Positions 17,927 through 28,400 of a stretch of 53,647 nt of DNA are shown piece by piece. The DNA is from Clostridia bacterium (lineage in GTDB: Bacteria > Bacillota > Clostridia > Oscillospirales > Acutalibacteraceae), in assembly GCA_017537365.1 (NCBI GenBank), contig JAFYKZ010000021.1:1-53647 (forward strand), written 5' to 3'. The position numbers were made by a program, and so were the translations under genes. How positions within the stretch are numbered: the first letter of the stretch is position 1; every line of letters begins with the position of its first letter. The notes beneath the pieces are model-generated. The model was given only the letters and a program-made list of their open reading frames with translations, did not search any database and was not told the origin of the DNA.

Positions 17927-17959
17927 AACGGGCACATCTTTTGATGCGCCCGTTTTTCT
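17927..17959 (+). terminator. Terminator of the vor-ilvE operon
   Basis: AACGGGCACATC (17927-17938) pairs with GATGCGCCCGTT (17943-17954), one G-T pair, followed by a T-run. Confidence 0.9.
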
Positions 17960-18020
17960 TGTAATATTTTATTGATTTTTTGCATATTTTTAATTAAATT
18001 TTAAATAAAAGGTGCTTAAA

Positions 18021-18281
18021 ATGGAAATTTTGAAATATGCAGTAATATCAGTTTTATCGTTATCGGCTTTTCTGATTTTTTGTTTTGCGGTAAAATCCGG
18101 AAAGTTATTAAAAACTCTTTTGTTAAATGGCTTTATTGGTATTTGTTTGCTTGCGATAATCAATCTAACTTCACGATTTAGTGGGGTTCATATACCTATA
18201 AATTTATATACAGTTTCTAGTAGCGCGGTATTAGGTATACCTGCGCTTATTGGATTCTTGCTTTTGGTTTTTATTTTTTAA
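18021..18281 (+). CDS. bofA: Pro-sigma-K processing inhibitor BofA-like membrane protein
   Basis: Protein of 86 aa with hydrophobic segments at about 4-25, 32-52 and 66-86. The C-terminal part (SSSAVLGIPALIGFLLLV) is the conserved signature of BofA, which holds the SpoIVFB protease inactive until forespore signalling in sporulation. ATG 18021 follows AAAGGTG; an in-frame GTG at 18012 is inside that site. It has its own short unit between the ilvE terminator and uvrA. Its presence supports a sporulating lineage. Some clostridial genomes keep bofA-like genes without a classical SpoIVF complex, so the role is by family only. Confidence 0.75.
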   Translation: MEILKYAVISVLSLSAFLIFCFAVKSGKLLKTLLLNGFIGICLLAIINLTSRFSGVHIPINLYTVSSSAVLGIPALIGFLLLVFIF

Positions 18282-18373
18282 ATTAAATGGGGAATATTAT
18301 ATCCATCTTACTTGACTAAACAAAATAAATATCGTAAAATAATTTATAATATTTAAAAATTAAAGGTGATATT

Positions 18374-21211
18374 TTGGCAAACGATAAAATTATTGTTAAA
18401 GGTGCTAATGAGCATAATTTAAAAAATGTTTCGGTTGAAATACCGAGGGACAAGTTAATTGTTTTTACCGGTCTTTCGGGAAGCGGTAAATCCTCATTGG
18501 CTTTTGATACTATTTATGCAGAGGGTCAACGGAGATATGTTGAGTCTTTATCTTCTTATGCGAGACAGTTTTTAGGGCAGATGGAAAAACCTGATGTTGA
18601 TACCATTGAAGGTTTATCACCTGCTATATCAATAGACCAAAAAACCACCTCTAAAAATCCCCGTTCAACTGTTGGAACGGTTACGGAAATATATGATTAT
18701 TTAAGGCTTTTATATGCAAGAGTTGGTGTTCCGCATTGTCCTATTTGCAAAAAAGAGATAACCCAACAAACAACCGACCAAATCGTTGATGTTGTTTTAA
18801 AATTGCCTGTTGGTAGTAAAATTCAGGTGCTAGCTCCTGTTGTTAGAAACCGAAAAGGTGAGCACACAAAAGAACTTGAAAATTTGCAAAAATCAGGTTA
18901 TGTTAGGGTTAGAATTGATGGAAATATTTATGATTTATCTGAAGAAATAAAGCTCGATAAAAATAAAAAGCATATTATTGAGGTTATTGTTGATCGTTTG
19001 GTTATAAAAGAAGATATAAATTCCAGATTAACCGATAGTATTGAAACCGCAGTTGGTTTATCAGGCGGTTTGGTTTCGGTTGATGTTATAGGTGGGGAAG
19101 AATTGCAGTTCTCCCAAACTTATGCTTGTGATGAACACGGAATTAGTATTCCTGAACTTACTCCAACTATGTTTTCTTTTAATAATCCAATGGGCGCTTG
19201 TCCTGTTTGCACGGGTATCGGAAGTTTTAAAAAGATAGATCCGCGCCTTATTATAAATGATGAGGAAAAATCCTTGGTTGATGGTTGCATCAGAGCATCA
19301 GGCTGGGGCGTTAACAGTTGGTTGAATCCCGATGCCAGCACTATTGCGGCAATGTATTATAAGGGTTTGGCTGAGCATTATGGGTTTGATATAAATACGC
19401 CTTGGAAGGATTTGAGCGAAGAAGCTAAAAATCGCGTTTTGTATGGAACGGGTGAAGAAAAAATCAAGCTTGTTAGGAATGCGGATTATGGCGGAACAAC
19501 CTATTATGCTGCTTTTGAGGGTGTTGTTAATAATCTTGAAAGAAGATATAAGGAAACAACGAGCGATTATTCAAGAAACGAAATTGAAAGCTATATGCAC
19601 GAGAGTGTTTGTTATGAATGTGGTGGTAATAGATTAAAACCTGAGTTTTTAGCGGTTACTGTTGGCGGCAAAAATATAATTGAATTTTGCGATATGTCGA
19701 TAAATTGTGAACTTGAGTTTGTTGAAAACTTAGAGTTTGGCACTCGCGATGCTATGATAGCTAAGCCTATTTTAAAAGAAATTAAAGAGCGGTTAAGTTT
19801 CTTAAAAAGTGTTGGACTAGAATATCTTAATCTTTCTCGTTCTTCTGGCACATTGTCGGGCGGTGAGAGCCAGAGAATTAGGCTCGCAACCCAAATCGGT
19901 TCTTCGCTTATGGGTGTTCTTTATATATTGGATGAGCCTAGTATTGGTCTTCATCAACGCGATAATGAAAGACTTATAGCAACACTTAAAAAACTTCGCG
20001 ATTTAGGTAATACCGTTATTGTTGTTGAGCACGACGAGGATACTATGCGAGTTGCCGACCATATCGTTGATGTGGGTCCGGGTGCGGGAATATACGGCGG
20101 TAATATCGTATTTTCGGGAACGGTTGAGGATTTGAAAAACTGCAAGGACTCTATAACCTCAGATTATTTAACCGGCAGAAAGAGTATACCTGTGCCCCAA
20201 AAGAGAAGAAAAGGAAACGGCAATTTCTTGACTGTTAAGGGTGCAGCAGAAAACAATCTTAAAAATATAAATGTTAAAATACCGCTTGGAACTTTTTCCT
20301 GCGTTACAGGTGTTTCGGGTAGCGGTAAATCTTCGTTTGTTAATGATATTTTATGCGAGGTTTTGGCAAATAAATTAAATAATGCTAAAACTTTTCCGGG
20401 CAAACATAAATCAATAGAAGGTATAGAAAATCTAGATAAAATCATTAATATCGACCAATCACCAATCGGCAGAACTCCTCGTTCAAACCCTGCAACATAT
20501 ACGGGAGTTTTCACCGATATACGCGAGCTTTTCGCATCAACAAAGGATGCTAAAATGCATGGCTATAATGCGGGCAGATTTTCTTTTAATGTTAAGGGCG
20601 GTCGTTGTGAGGCTTGTCAGGGCGACGGTATTTTAAAGATAGAAATGCATTTCTTGCCCGATATTTATGTACCTTGTGAGGTTTGCGGAGGAAGTCGTTA
20701 TAATCGTGAAACTTTAAATGTTAAATATAAGGGTAAAAGCATTTATGATGTGCTTGAAATGACGGTTGAAGAGGGTATGTATTTCTTTGAAAGCATACCG
20801 AAAATTCACCGCAAGCTTAAAACTCTATATGAGGTAGGTCTCGGATATATAAAAATCGGTCAACCTGCAACAACTCTTTCGGGTGGTGAAGCTCAGAGAG
20901 TAAAGCTTGCAACCGAGCTATCAAAGAGAAGCACAGGCAAAACTATCTATGTTTTGGACGAGCCAACAACAGGTCTTCATTCTGCCGATGTTCATAAGCT
21001 TATTGATGTTTTGCAGAGATTCGTTGAAAGCGGAAATACCGTGCTTGTTATAGAGCATAATTTAGATGTTATAAAAACTGCCGATTATATTGTTGATTTA
21101 GGTCCCGAGGGAGGAGACGGCGGCGGTACTGTGGTAGCAAGCGGAACTCCCGAGAAGGTCGCCGAATGCGAAAAATCTTATACCGGTAGGTTTTTAAAGA
21201 AAATGCTATAA
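18374..21211 (+). CDS. uvrA: Excinuclease ABC subunit A
   Basis: DNA-damage recognition ATPase of nucleotide excision repair, 945 aa, the usual length. It starts at TTG 18374 (AAAGGTG 6 bp upstream). First ATPase: Walker [13 protein letters not shown], signature [14 protein letters not shown]. Zinc module CPICKK early. Second ATPase: Walker [14 protein letters not shown], the zinc finger CEACQGDG...[10 protein letters not shown], signature [15 protein letters not shown], and [10 protein letters not shown]. It works as a UvrA dimer loading UvrB. No LexA box was seen in the 90 bp upstream. Two hairpins follow the stop. Confidence 0.98.
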   Translation: MANDKIIVKGANEHNLKNVSVEIPRDKLIVFTGLSGSGKSSLAFDTIYAEGQRRYVESLSSYARQFLGQMEKPDVDTIEGLSPAISIDQKTTSKNPRSTVGTVTEIYDYLRLLYARVGVPHCPICKKEITQQTTDQIVDVVLKLPVGSKIQVLAPVVRNRKGEHTKELENLQKSGYVRVRIDGNIYDLSEEIKLDKNKKHIIEVIVDRLVIKEDINSRLTDSIETAVGLSGGLVSVDVIGGEELQFSQTYACDEHGISIPELTPTMFSFNNPMGACPVCTGIGSFKKIDPRLIINDEEKSLVDGCIRASGWGVNSWLNPDASTIAAMYYKGLAEHYGFDINTPWKDLSEEAKNRVLYGTGEEKIKLVRNADYGGTTYYAAFEGVVNNLERRYKETTSDYSRNEIESYMHESVCYECGGNRLKPEFLAVTVGGKNIIEFCDMSINCELEFVENLEFGTRDAMIAKPILKEIKERLSFLKSVGLEYLNLSRSSGTLSGGESQRIRLATQIGSSLMGVLYILDEPSIGLHQRDNERLIATLKKLRDLGNTVIVVEHDEDTMRVADHIVDVGPGAGIYGGNIVFSGTVEDLKNCKDSITSDYLTGRKSIPVPQKRRKGNGNFLTVKGAAENNLKNINVKIPLGTFSCVTGVSGSGKSSFVNDILCEVLANKLNNAKTFPGKHKSIEGIENLDKIINIDQSPIGRTPRSNPATYTGVFTDIRELFASTKDAKMHGYNAGRFSFNVKGGRCEACQGDGILKIEMHFLPDIYVPCEVCGGSRYNRETLNVKYKGKSIYDVLEMTVEEGMYFFESIPKIHRKLKTLYEVGLGYIKIGQPATTLSGGEAQRVKLATELSKRSTGKTIYVLDEPTTGLHSADVHKLIDVLQRFVESGNTVLVIEHNLDVIKTADYIVDLGPEGGDGGGTVVASGTPEKVAECEKSYTGRFLKKML

Positions 21212-21285
21212 GCAAACACGAATAAACCAATCCTGAATATTCGTGTTTGCTTAAAATAAAAGCCATCGGAAAACCGATGGCTTTT
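21212..21285. terminator. Two tandem hairpins between convergent genes
   Basis: First: GCAAACACGAATA (21212-21224) with TATTCGTGTTTGC (21238-21250). Second: AAAAGCCATCGG (21258-21269) with CCGATGGCTTTT (21274-21285), flanked by A and T runs so it can work on both strands. They end uvrA and the minus-strand gene at 21292. Confidence 0.85.
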
Positions 21286-21291
21286 AGAACT

Positions 21292-21546
21292 TTATTTATG
21301 TTTATGCCTATGTCTTCTATGGTGCCTATGCCGCATAAGCGGAAAACCAAATAAAAAGGTTGATTTATGATATTTTAATTTTCTTCGCCAGTATTCAGCT
21401 TCTCCATGGCTTCTGGAACGCCAGATTTCAGTTTTATAATATCTGATTTTTCTGAAAAATTCTATATAAAACTTAATAGCATAAATAGCAATAATTAAGG
21501 CAAATACTGCTATCAACACTATTAATAATATTTTTTCACTTTCCAA
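21292..21546 (-). CDS. Small single-span membrane protein with His/Arg-rich tail
   Basis: About 84 aa. TTG at 21546 is preferred (AGAGG seven bases upstream); an in-frame TTG seven codons earlier lies before that site. A hydrophobic N-terminal segment (KILLIVLIAVFALIIAIYAI) is followed by a basic region and a tail RHRHHRRHRHKHK. The tail could bind metal ions or nucleic acid; no catalytic motif is present and I do not recognise the family. A TATAAT-like -10 lies upstream on the minus strand. It is convergent with uvrA. Confidence 0.55.
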   Translation of the reverse strand: MESEKILLIVLIAVFALIIAIYAIKFYIEFFRKIRYYKTEIWRSRSHGEAEYWRRKLKYHKSTFLFGFPLMRHRHHRRHRHKHK

Positions 21547-21688
21547 AACAAAACCTCTAAAATACAAAGAATGGATAAATTATATCATAGACAATAGCAA
21601 CATTCAAGATGTTATTTCAATAAATTTACATATTATTAACCAATATATAAGACGAAAAATATAAAATATAAAAAATGGGGTGAAATAT

Positions 21689-22534
21689 TTGTTCGGATAT
21701 GTTAGAATAGAAAAAGCGGAGCTTAAAGTTAAAGAATATGAGATGTATAAAGCGGTATATTGTTCGCTTTGCAAAAGTTTAGGCAAGAAATACGGCATCT
21801 TATCAAGATTTACTTTAAGCTATGATTTCACCTTTTTAGCATTATTGCAGTTAAGCTTAAAAGACGGGTGCGACCAAATTGAAAAAGGCAGATGCGCTTT
21901 TAATCCTCTTAAAAAGTGTAATTACTGTAAAAATTTAGAGTCTTTTGATTTGCCCTCTGCGGCGGCTATGATAATGCTTTATTATAAATTAAAGGATAAT
22001 TTGTTGGACGAAAAGGGTTTTAAAAAATTAGGATATTCCTTAATTTTTCCGTTTTTTATATTTCCTCATAAAAAGGCGGTTAAGAAATTTCCTTGTATTG
22101 AAGAAATAGTATCAAATTATATAAAAACTCAAACTAAACTCGAAAAAGAAAATTGCAAAGAGCTGGACAGAATTGCCGACCCTACTGCTATAATGCTATC
22201 TGAAATTTTAAAGTTATGCAGTGAAGATAATAATCAAAGAAGGGTTTTAGAAAGGTTGGGTTACTGCCTTGGCAGATATATTTATATCTTAGATGCGGCT
22301 TGCGATTATAGTGAAGATGTTAAGCGCAAATCATATAATGTGTTTAAAACAGGAAACAATAAAACAGAGCTTGATAAAGAAAATTTAAAGCAGATTGAAG
22401 CCAAGCTTTTTGTTTGCATAAATGAGGCTTGCGCCGCTTTCGAGCTTTTGGATATAAAGAAATATAAAAATATTTTAGGTAATATATTATACTTAGGATT
22501 AGAGGAAACTTTCAAGAAGGAGTTAAAAATATGA
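21689..22534 (+). CDS. DUF5685-family protein
   Basis: About 281 aa. Members begin MFGYV, so the TTG at 21689 (TTG TTC GGA TAT, with GGGGTG upstream) is preferred to the GTG at 21680. It has Cys pairs near the N-terminus (YCSLCKSLGKKYG) and a later CNYCKN, followed by a mostly helical body. The Cys residues suggest a metal site. Function is unknown. The end overlaps the J-domain gene by 4 bp (ATGA), and this pairing is common in Clostridia by my recollection, so the two products probably act together. Confidence 0.75.
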   Translation: MFGYVRIEKAELKVKEYEMYKAVYCSLCKSLGKKYGILSRFTLSYDFTFLALLQLSLKDGCDQIEKGRCAFNPLKKCNYCKNLESFDLPSAAAMIMLYYKLKDNLLDEKGFKKLGYSLIFPFFIFPHKKAVKKFPCIEEIVSNYIKTQTKLEKENCKELDRIADPTAIMLSEILKLCSEDNNQRRVLERLGYCLGRYIYILDAACDYSEDVKRKSYNVFKTGNNKTELDKENLKQIEAKLFVCINEACAAFELLDIKKYKNILGNILYLGLEETFKKELKI

Positions 22535-23136
22535 AAGACCCATATTCCGTTTTAGGAATAAGCAAAAATGCCACCGATGAAGAAGTAAAATCGGCTTATA
22601 GGGAACTGGCTAGAAAATATCATCCCGATAATTATGCGGATAACCCGCTTGCTGATTTGGCGGGCGAAAAGATGAAAGAAATTAACGATGCTTATGATGC
22701 GGTTATGAATAGCCGAAAATCAGGCTCAAAAAAATCAAATAACAGCGGATATTATAATTCGTCTGCTTCCAGTTTTCCTGAGGTGCGCTCGCTTATAAAC
22801 CAAGGAAGACTTGAACAAGCGCAAGAGCTTTTAGACGGTGTTCCGCCAAGTGCCAGAACAGCCGAATGGTATTTCTTAAACGGAACTGTTTTATACCGCC
22901 GCGGTTGGTTTGACCAAGCGTATACAAGCTTTGCAACCGCTTGCAGAATGGACCCCTCAAATGCCGAATACCGTGATGCTTTAAACCGCGCTCAAGGTCA
23001 GGCTGGCAGACAGTATAATCCATATAGAAGCTATGGAAATACGGGCAATATGGATGCTTGTAACTGTTGTTCGAATTTGTTATGCGCCGATTGTCTTTGC
23101 GAATGCTTGGGCGGAGACCTTATACCTTGTTGCTGA
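22531..23136 (+). CDS. J-domain protein with TPR-like middle and Cys-rich tail
   Basis: Protein of 201 aa. The N-terminal J domain (about 1-65) has the HPD motif (KYHPDNYAD), so it should stimulate a DnaK ATPase. A tetratricopeptide-like stretch (about 85-150) follows. The last 25 residues hold many Cys (CNCCSNLLCADCLCEC then PCC). It is not DnaJ itself, since the G/F region and zinc-finger domain are absent. Coupled to the DUF5685 gene upstream and to the membrane protein downstream. The Cys-rich end may bind metal or anchor the protein by lipidation or disulfides; this is speculation. Confidence 0.85.
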   Translation: MKDPYSVLGISKNATDEEVKSAYRELARKYHPDNYADNPLADLAGEKMKEINDAYDAVMNSRKSGSKKSNNSGYYNSSASSFPEVRSLINQGRLEQAQELLDGVPPSARTAEWYFLNGTVLYRRGWFDQAYTSFATACRMDPSNAEYRDALNRAQGQAGRQYNPYRSYGNTGNMDACNCCSNLLCADCLCECLGGDLIPCC

Positions 23137-23137
23137 T

Positions 23138-23665
23138 ATGAAAAATACTAAGAAGATAACTTTAAGCGCTTTAATGGCGGCTTTGGCTGTGGTTATGATG
23201 CTAGTGTCATACTTTCCTTATTTAACCTATGCTGTGCCGGCTATGGCGGGGCTTTTTATAATGATAACAGTTATAGAGCTTAATATTAAATGGGCGATAT
23301 TGGCATATTTGAGTTCGGCGGTTTTTGTGTTTTTGTTTGCGGAAACCGAAAGCAAATTTATGTATATAGCTCTTTTGGGATATTATCCTATTGTTAAGGC
23401 TCTGATAGAAAAAATAGGAAAAGCTTTTATTGAAATTCCGATTAAGCTTATTTTGTTTAATATATCGGTTTTAGCGGTTTATATGCTTCTTGCGGATATT
23501 GTTGGAATAAGCAAGGAAGAGTTTGGGGAATTTGGTAAATGGGGCGCATATATACTTTTAGCAGTAGGCAATTTTGTTTTTATTCTTTATGATATTACGG
23601 TTTCTAAAATAGCAACACTTTATATAATAAAACTTCATCCGAGAATAAAAAAACTTCTGATGTAA
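23138..23665 (+). CDS. Multispan membrane protein of unknown function
   Basis: 175 aa starting at ATG 23138, one base after the J-domain stop; translation is probably coupled since no strong ribosome site is visible. Five or so hydrophobic segments are spread along the length (SALMAALAVVMMLVSYFPYL, then LFIMITVIE, WAILAYLSSAVFVFLF, KLILFNISVLAVYMLL, YILLAVGNFVFILYD). It resembles small S-component-like or DUF membrane proteins but I cannot assign it. Third gene of the DUF5685/J-domain unit. Confidence 0.7.
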   Translation: MKNTKKITLSALMAALAVVMMLVSYFPYLTYAVPAMAGLFIMITVIELNIKWAILAYLSSAVFVFLFAETESKFMYIALLGYYPIVKALIEKIGKAFIEIPIKLILFNISVLAVYMLLADIVGISKEEFGEFGKWGAYILLAVGNFVFILYDITVSKIATLYIIKLHPRIKKLLM

Positions 23666-23684
23666 TCTACATCAGAAGTTTTTT
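23652..23684. terminator. Bidirectional terminator between convergent genes
   Basis: AACTTCTGATGTA (23652-23664) pairs with TACATCAGAAGTT (23668-23680), flanked by A and T runs. Both adjacent stop codons fall inside it. Confidence 0.9.
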
Positions 23685-24641
23685 GTAATCATTTGAAAAA
23701 AGTTTATCTGCAAACCAAACCTTTTCAACTGTAAACCTTTTTCCGTTCAGATAATTTAAAATGCCTGCGTCGGTTTTAAAATCAAATTTAAGGCTATATG
23801 AATAAAGGGCTTGCTTATCAAAGCCTAGCTTTTTATCGTTTGATTTGCTGTATTTTCCTTCACCCAAAAGCGGATGACCTATTGCGGCAAAATGAGCCCT
23901 TATCTGATGGGTTCTGCCGGTCAACAGTTCAATTTCTACCAGCGATAAATTGTTTTTGCTTTCTAAAACGCGGTATTTTGTTTTAATGCTTTTTGAATTT
24001 TCTTTTTGGGTTTTAGATAGAAACACCATATTTTTATCTTCATTTTTTTCTAAGAAGCCTTCGAGCAAGGCTTCTTTTTTCTTTGGAACGCCGTGAATTA
24101 TGGCTAAATATCTTTTATCTAATTCGCGGTATTTGATTTTATCGCAAATAATTCTTAAAGCCTCGGCATTTTTAGCCGCAATAACGATACCGCCTGTGTT
24201 TCTATCAATTCGGTTTGCAAGGGCAGGAGCAAAACTGTTTTCATCCTGAGGGTTATATTCACCTTTTTTATACAGATAATGTTGAATTCGGTCTATAAGA
24301 GTGTTAACATATTCATTTTTATCGGGATGAACGAGAAGTCCCTGCTTTTTATCAACGAGAATTATGTTTTCATCCTCATAAACTATATCAAGCTCACTAG
24401 GTGCTGAAAGAAAGGAATATTTAGGTTCGGGTTTAACCAAAAATTCATCGTTTATATAAGCGGATATAACATCACCTTCGTTAAGCCTTGTGCTTATTTC
24501 TGCTCTCTTGCCGTTTACCTTAATTCGCTTTGTTCTTATATATTTAAACATAAGCGAGGTGGGAAGCGAGGGACAGTTTTTGGTTATGAATTTATCAAGT
24601 CTTAAACTTGAATCGTTTTTGGTAACAATAAATTCTTTCAT
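23667..24641 (-). CDS. RluA-family 23S rRNA pseudouridine synthase
   Basis: Protein of 324 aa that would isomerise specific uridines in rRNA. N-terminal S4 RNA-binding domain (LRLDKFITKNCPSLP...KRIKVNGKRAE), then the catalytic domain with the Asp motif NRIDRNTGGIVIAAK (canonical HRLDxxTSG, so His is replaced by Asn and Ser by Gly). The later motif LTGRTHQIRAHFAAIGHPLLG is intact. RluC or RluD type cannot be decided. Divergent from the radC-like gene with an 80-bp shared upstream region. Confidence 0.9.
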   Translation of the reverse strand: MKEFIVTKNDSSLRLDKFITKNCPSLPTSLMFKYIRTKRIKVNGKRAEISTRLNEGDVISAYINDEFLVKPEPKYSFLSAPSELDIVYEDENIILVDKKQGLLVHPDKNEYVNTLIDRIQHYLYKKGEYNPQDENSFAPALANRIDRNTGGIVIAAKNAEALRIICDKIKYRELDKRYLAIIHGVPKKKEALLEGFLEKNEDKNMVFLSKTQKENSKSIKTKYRVLESKNNLSLVEIELLTGRTHQIRAHFAAIGHPLLGEGKYSKSNDKKLGFDKQALYSYSLKFDFKTDAGILNYLNGKRFTVEKVWFADKLFSNDYKKLLM

Positions 24642-24721
24642 TTAATATAAAGTTTTCCTTCCTCTTGAAAAATAGTATAAAATATCATATAATGTAAAAA
24701 GTTAGAAAGGGGGATTATAAT

Positions 24722-25432
24722 ATGGCAGAAAATCTTCATAAAGACCATAGAAAAAGAGTTCGAAAAGAATTTTTTGAACATGGCTTTAATATGAATACCC
24801 CTAAGCATAAAATAATGGAAATGCTTTTGTTTTACGGTATCGCTCAAAAGGATACAAATGAAATAGCGCATAGATTAATTGATTATTTTGGTTCTTTCGA
24901 GGCGGTTTTAGAGGCAGATGCCGAGGAACTTCAAAAGGTTGAAGGTATCGGTGAAAACTGCGCGGCGCTTATAAAGCTTGTTCATTTTATATCCGAGTAT
25001 TATCTTAACGAAAAGAACAAAGATAAAAAGAGATATACCAATTTAGACGAAATTTGCGAAATGATTGCAAATAGATATATAAATGTTAAAAAAGAAAAGG
25101 TTTCAATAACCTGTTTGGATAACGGTGGCAAACTTTTAGGTTTTGATTTTATAAGTGAAGGCGATATAGCTTCGGTAGGCGTATCTATTAGAAAGGTAAT
25201 CGAAATTGTTTTAAAACGCAATGCGGCTGCTATAATACTTTCTCATAATCATCCCGGAGGAACTGCTTTACCGAGCAAGGAAGATATTAAAGCAACCGAA
25301 ACATTAATTAGAAGTCTTAAAGAACTTGATGTTGGGGTTTTAGACCATATAATTATCGCAGATAACGATTATGTTTCTTTAAGACAAAGTTATCAATACG
25401 GAAATATGTTTAAAGAAGTAGAATATTTATAA
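24722..25432 (+). CDS. radC: RadC-family JAB/MPN protein
   Basis: Protein of 236 aa with an N-terminal helix-hairpin-helix region (LQKVEGIGENCAALIKL) and a C-terminal JAMM metalloprotease-like domain (SHNHPGGTALPSKEDIKAT). The family was named for repair but the role is unsettled; no peptidase or DNA substrate is proven. The start ATG follows AAAGGGGG. Housekeeping location next to dnaE is a context clue only. Confidence 0.93.
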   Translation: MAENLHKDHRKRVRKEFFEHGFNMNTPKHKIMEMLLFYGIAQKDTNEIAHRLIDYFGSFEAVLEADAEELQKVEGIGENCAALIKLVHFISEYYLNEKNKDKKRYTNLDEICEMIANRYINVKKEKVSITCLDNGGKLLGFDFISEGDIASVGVSIRKVIEIVLKRNAAAIILSHNHPGGTALPSKEDIKATETLIRSLKELDVGVLDHIIIADNDYVSLRQSYQYGNMFKEVEYL

Positions 25433-25488
25433 TAATTATAAATTAAGAAATACATACTGTCAAGAAAAACGCAAAAGGGAGGATTATA

Positions 25489-28400
25489 GTGGATAAGTTT
25501 GTTCATTTGCATTTGCATACCGAATATAGCTTGCTTGACGGTTGTTGCCGAATAGAGCAGGTAATAGACCGAGCTTCCGAAATGGGACAGACGGCTATCG
25601 CTATGACCGACCATGGCGTTATGTATGGTGCGATAGATTTTTATAAGTACGCTATAAAAAAAGGCATTAAACCAATTATAGGTTGTGAGGTTTATGTTGC
25701 GCCAAAGAGCCGATTTGATAAGCAAAAGGGGATAGACGGAAGCTATTATCACCTGAATTTATTATGCGAAAATGATATTGGATATAAAAACCTGATTAAA
25801 TTAGTTTCATTAGGTTTTACCGAGGGCTTTTATTCCAAGCCTCGCGTTGACAGAGAACTTTTAGAGAAATATAGCGAGGGTATAATTGCGCTTTCTGCCT
25901 GTCTCGCAGGTGAAATCCCGAGAAAGCTTATGGCAGGAGATTTTGACTCGGCTTTAAATACTGCACTTTGGTATCGCGATACTTTCGGGAAAAATAATTT
26001 TTATTTAGAGCTTCAGGACCACGGCATACCTGAGCAAAAAAAGGTTAATTTAGATATTTTAAAGATTTCCGAAAAAACGGGTATTCCTGTTGTTGCAACT
26101 AACGATGTGCATTATACTAATGCTGAGGATTATTATATGCATAAGGTTTTGCTATGCATACAAACTGGAAGCAGACTTAGTGATGAAAATTCGCTCGAAT
26201 TTAAAACCAATGAGTTTTATTTAAAATCAGGCGAAGAGATGGCAAAGCTTTTTGAGAATGTGCCTGAGTCTATCGAAAACACAAAAATTATAGCCGATAG
26301 ATGCAATGTTAATTTTGAGTTTGGCAAAATAAAACTTCCGCATTTTGAAATTGGCGATAAAGACCATTTTGAATATTTTAAAGATAAATGCTATGAGGGA
26401 CTTTATAGAATTTATGGCGAAAATCCCGAAAAATTGGTTTGCGACCGTTTGGATTATGAGCTTTCGGTTATAAACAAAATGGGGTATGTTGATTATTATT
26501 TAATAGTTGCAGATTTTGTAAACTATGCGAAGAATAACGGTATCCCCGTAGGTCCGGGACGAGGCTCGGGTGCGGCATCGCTTGCGGCATACTGTATTGG
26601 TATAACCGGAATAGACCCCATTAAATATGACCTTTATTTTGAGCGGTTTTTAAATCCTGAAAGGGTTTCTATGCCTGATTTTGATATAGATTTTTGTTAT
26701 GTTAATCGTCAAAAGGTTATTGATTATGTTATAAAAAAATATGGTATAGACCATGTTTCTCAAATTGTAACCTTTGGTACTATGGCGGCGAGAGCGTCTA
26801 TAAGAGATGTTGGTCGAGTTATGGATGTGCCTTATGCTTCTTGCGATAGGGTTGCAAAGCTGATACCTCAGGCTATTGGAATGACTATTGAAAAAGCTCT
26901 CGAAATTTCCAATGAGCTTAAAGGACTATACGATAGCGATAGCCAGATAAAAAATCTTATTGATATGGCAATAAAATGCGAGGGTATGCCGAGACATGCC
27001 TCTACCCACGCGGCAGGTGTTGTTATATCGGACAAGCCGGTTGACGAATATGTGCCTTTAAGTCTTAACGATGAAGCGGTTGTTACTCAGTATACTATGA
27101 CCTCTCTTGAAGAGTTAGGTCTATTAAAGATGGACTTTTTGGGTCTTAGAAACTTAACGGTTATTGAGGATACCCAAAATTATATAAGAAAATCAAATCC
27201 TCGGTTTGATATAGAGAAAATACCCCTTGACGATAAAGAAACATATAATATGATGGGTAAGGGACTAACCGACGGTGTTTTCCAGTTCGAGTCGGACGGT
27301 ATGAAAAATGTGCTAAGGCAGTTAAGCCCTCAAAGCATAGAGGATTTAACCGCGGTTTTATCACTTTACCGCCCAGGTCCTATGGATTCAATTCCAACCT
27401 ATATTCATAACCGCCATAATCCTGAGGATATCAAATATCAAACTCCTCTTTTAAAACCGATTTTAGATGTAACCTATGGGTGCATTGTTTATCAGGAGCA
27501 GGTTATGCAGGTTTGCCGAACCTTAGCAGGATATTCGCTCGGCCGTGCGGATATTGTTCGCAGAGCAATGGCTAAGAAGAAGCACGATGTTATGAAAAAG
27601 GAACGAGAGTATTTTATATACGGCGAAAAGGATAAAGAGGGTAATGTTATTTGTGAGGGCGCAATAGCTCGAGGGGTGCCTGAGGAGGTTGCCGAGCAAA
27701 TCTTCGATAATATGACCAGTTTCAGCTCTTATGCATTCAATAAGGCTCACGCGGCGGCTTATTCTTTTGTGGCTTACAGAACTGCATATTTAAAATGCCA
27801 TTATATGCCTGAATATTTTGCGGCATTAATGTCGAGTATGATGGATTCGGCTTCTAAAATTTCAATGTATACTGCCGAATGTCGCAAAAACGGGATAAAG
27901 GTTTTGCCTCCTAATGTTAATTTCAGTGGTAGAGATTTTATGCCTGAAAACAGAAATATTCGTTTCGGTTTAATGGCAATTAAAAATCTTGGCGCAGGGC
28001 TTATTGATAGACTGATTGCAGAGAGGGAAACAGGCGGAAAATACACCTCGATGTATGATTTTTGCCTTAGAAATTATTCGCGCGAGTTTAACCGCAAGGC
28101 ATTAGAGGGACTTATCAAAAGCGGCGCTCTTGATGGCTTAGAGGATAACAGACGGCAGATGCTTTATAATATAGATGGTGTTTTAAACGCGGTTGAAAAC
28201 GAGGTTAAATATTCTTCAAAAGGTCAGCTTGATTTGTTTGGAGAAATGGGAGAATCAAACGAATATAAGCCGAAACCTCAAGCTGAAATGAGCGAGGAAT
28301 TAAAGCTTAGTCTTGAAAAGGAAGCAACAGGACTTTATCTCTCAGGGCATCCTATGGATAAATATGCCGCATTTCTCAAAAATGCCAAAATGGATAAAAT

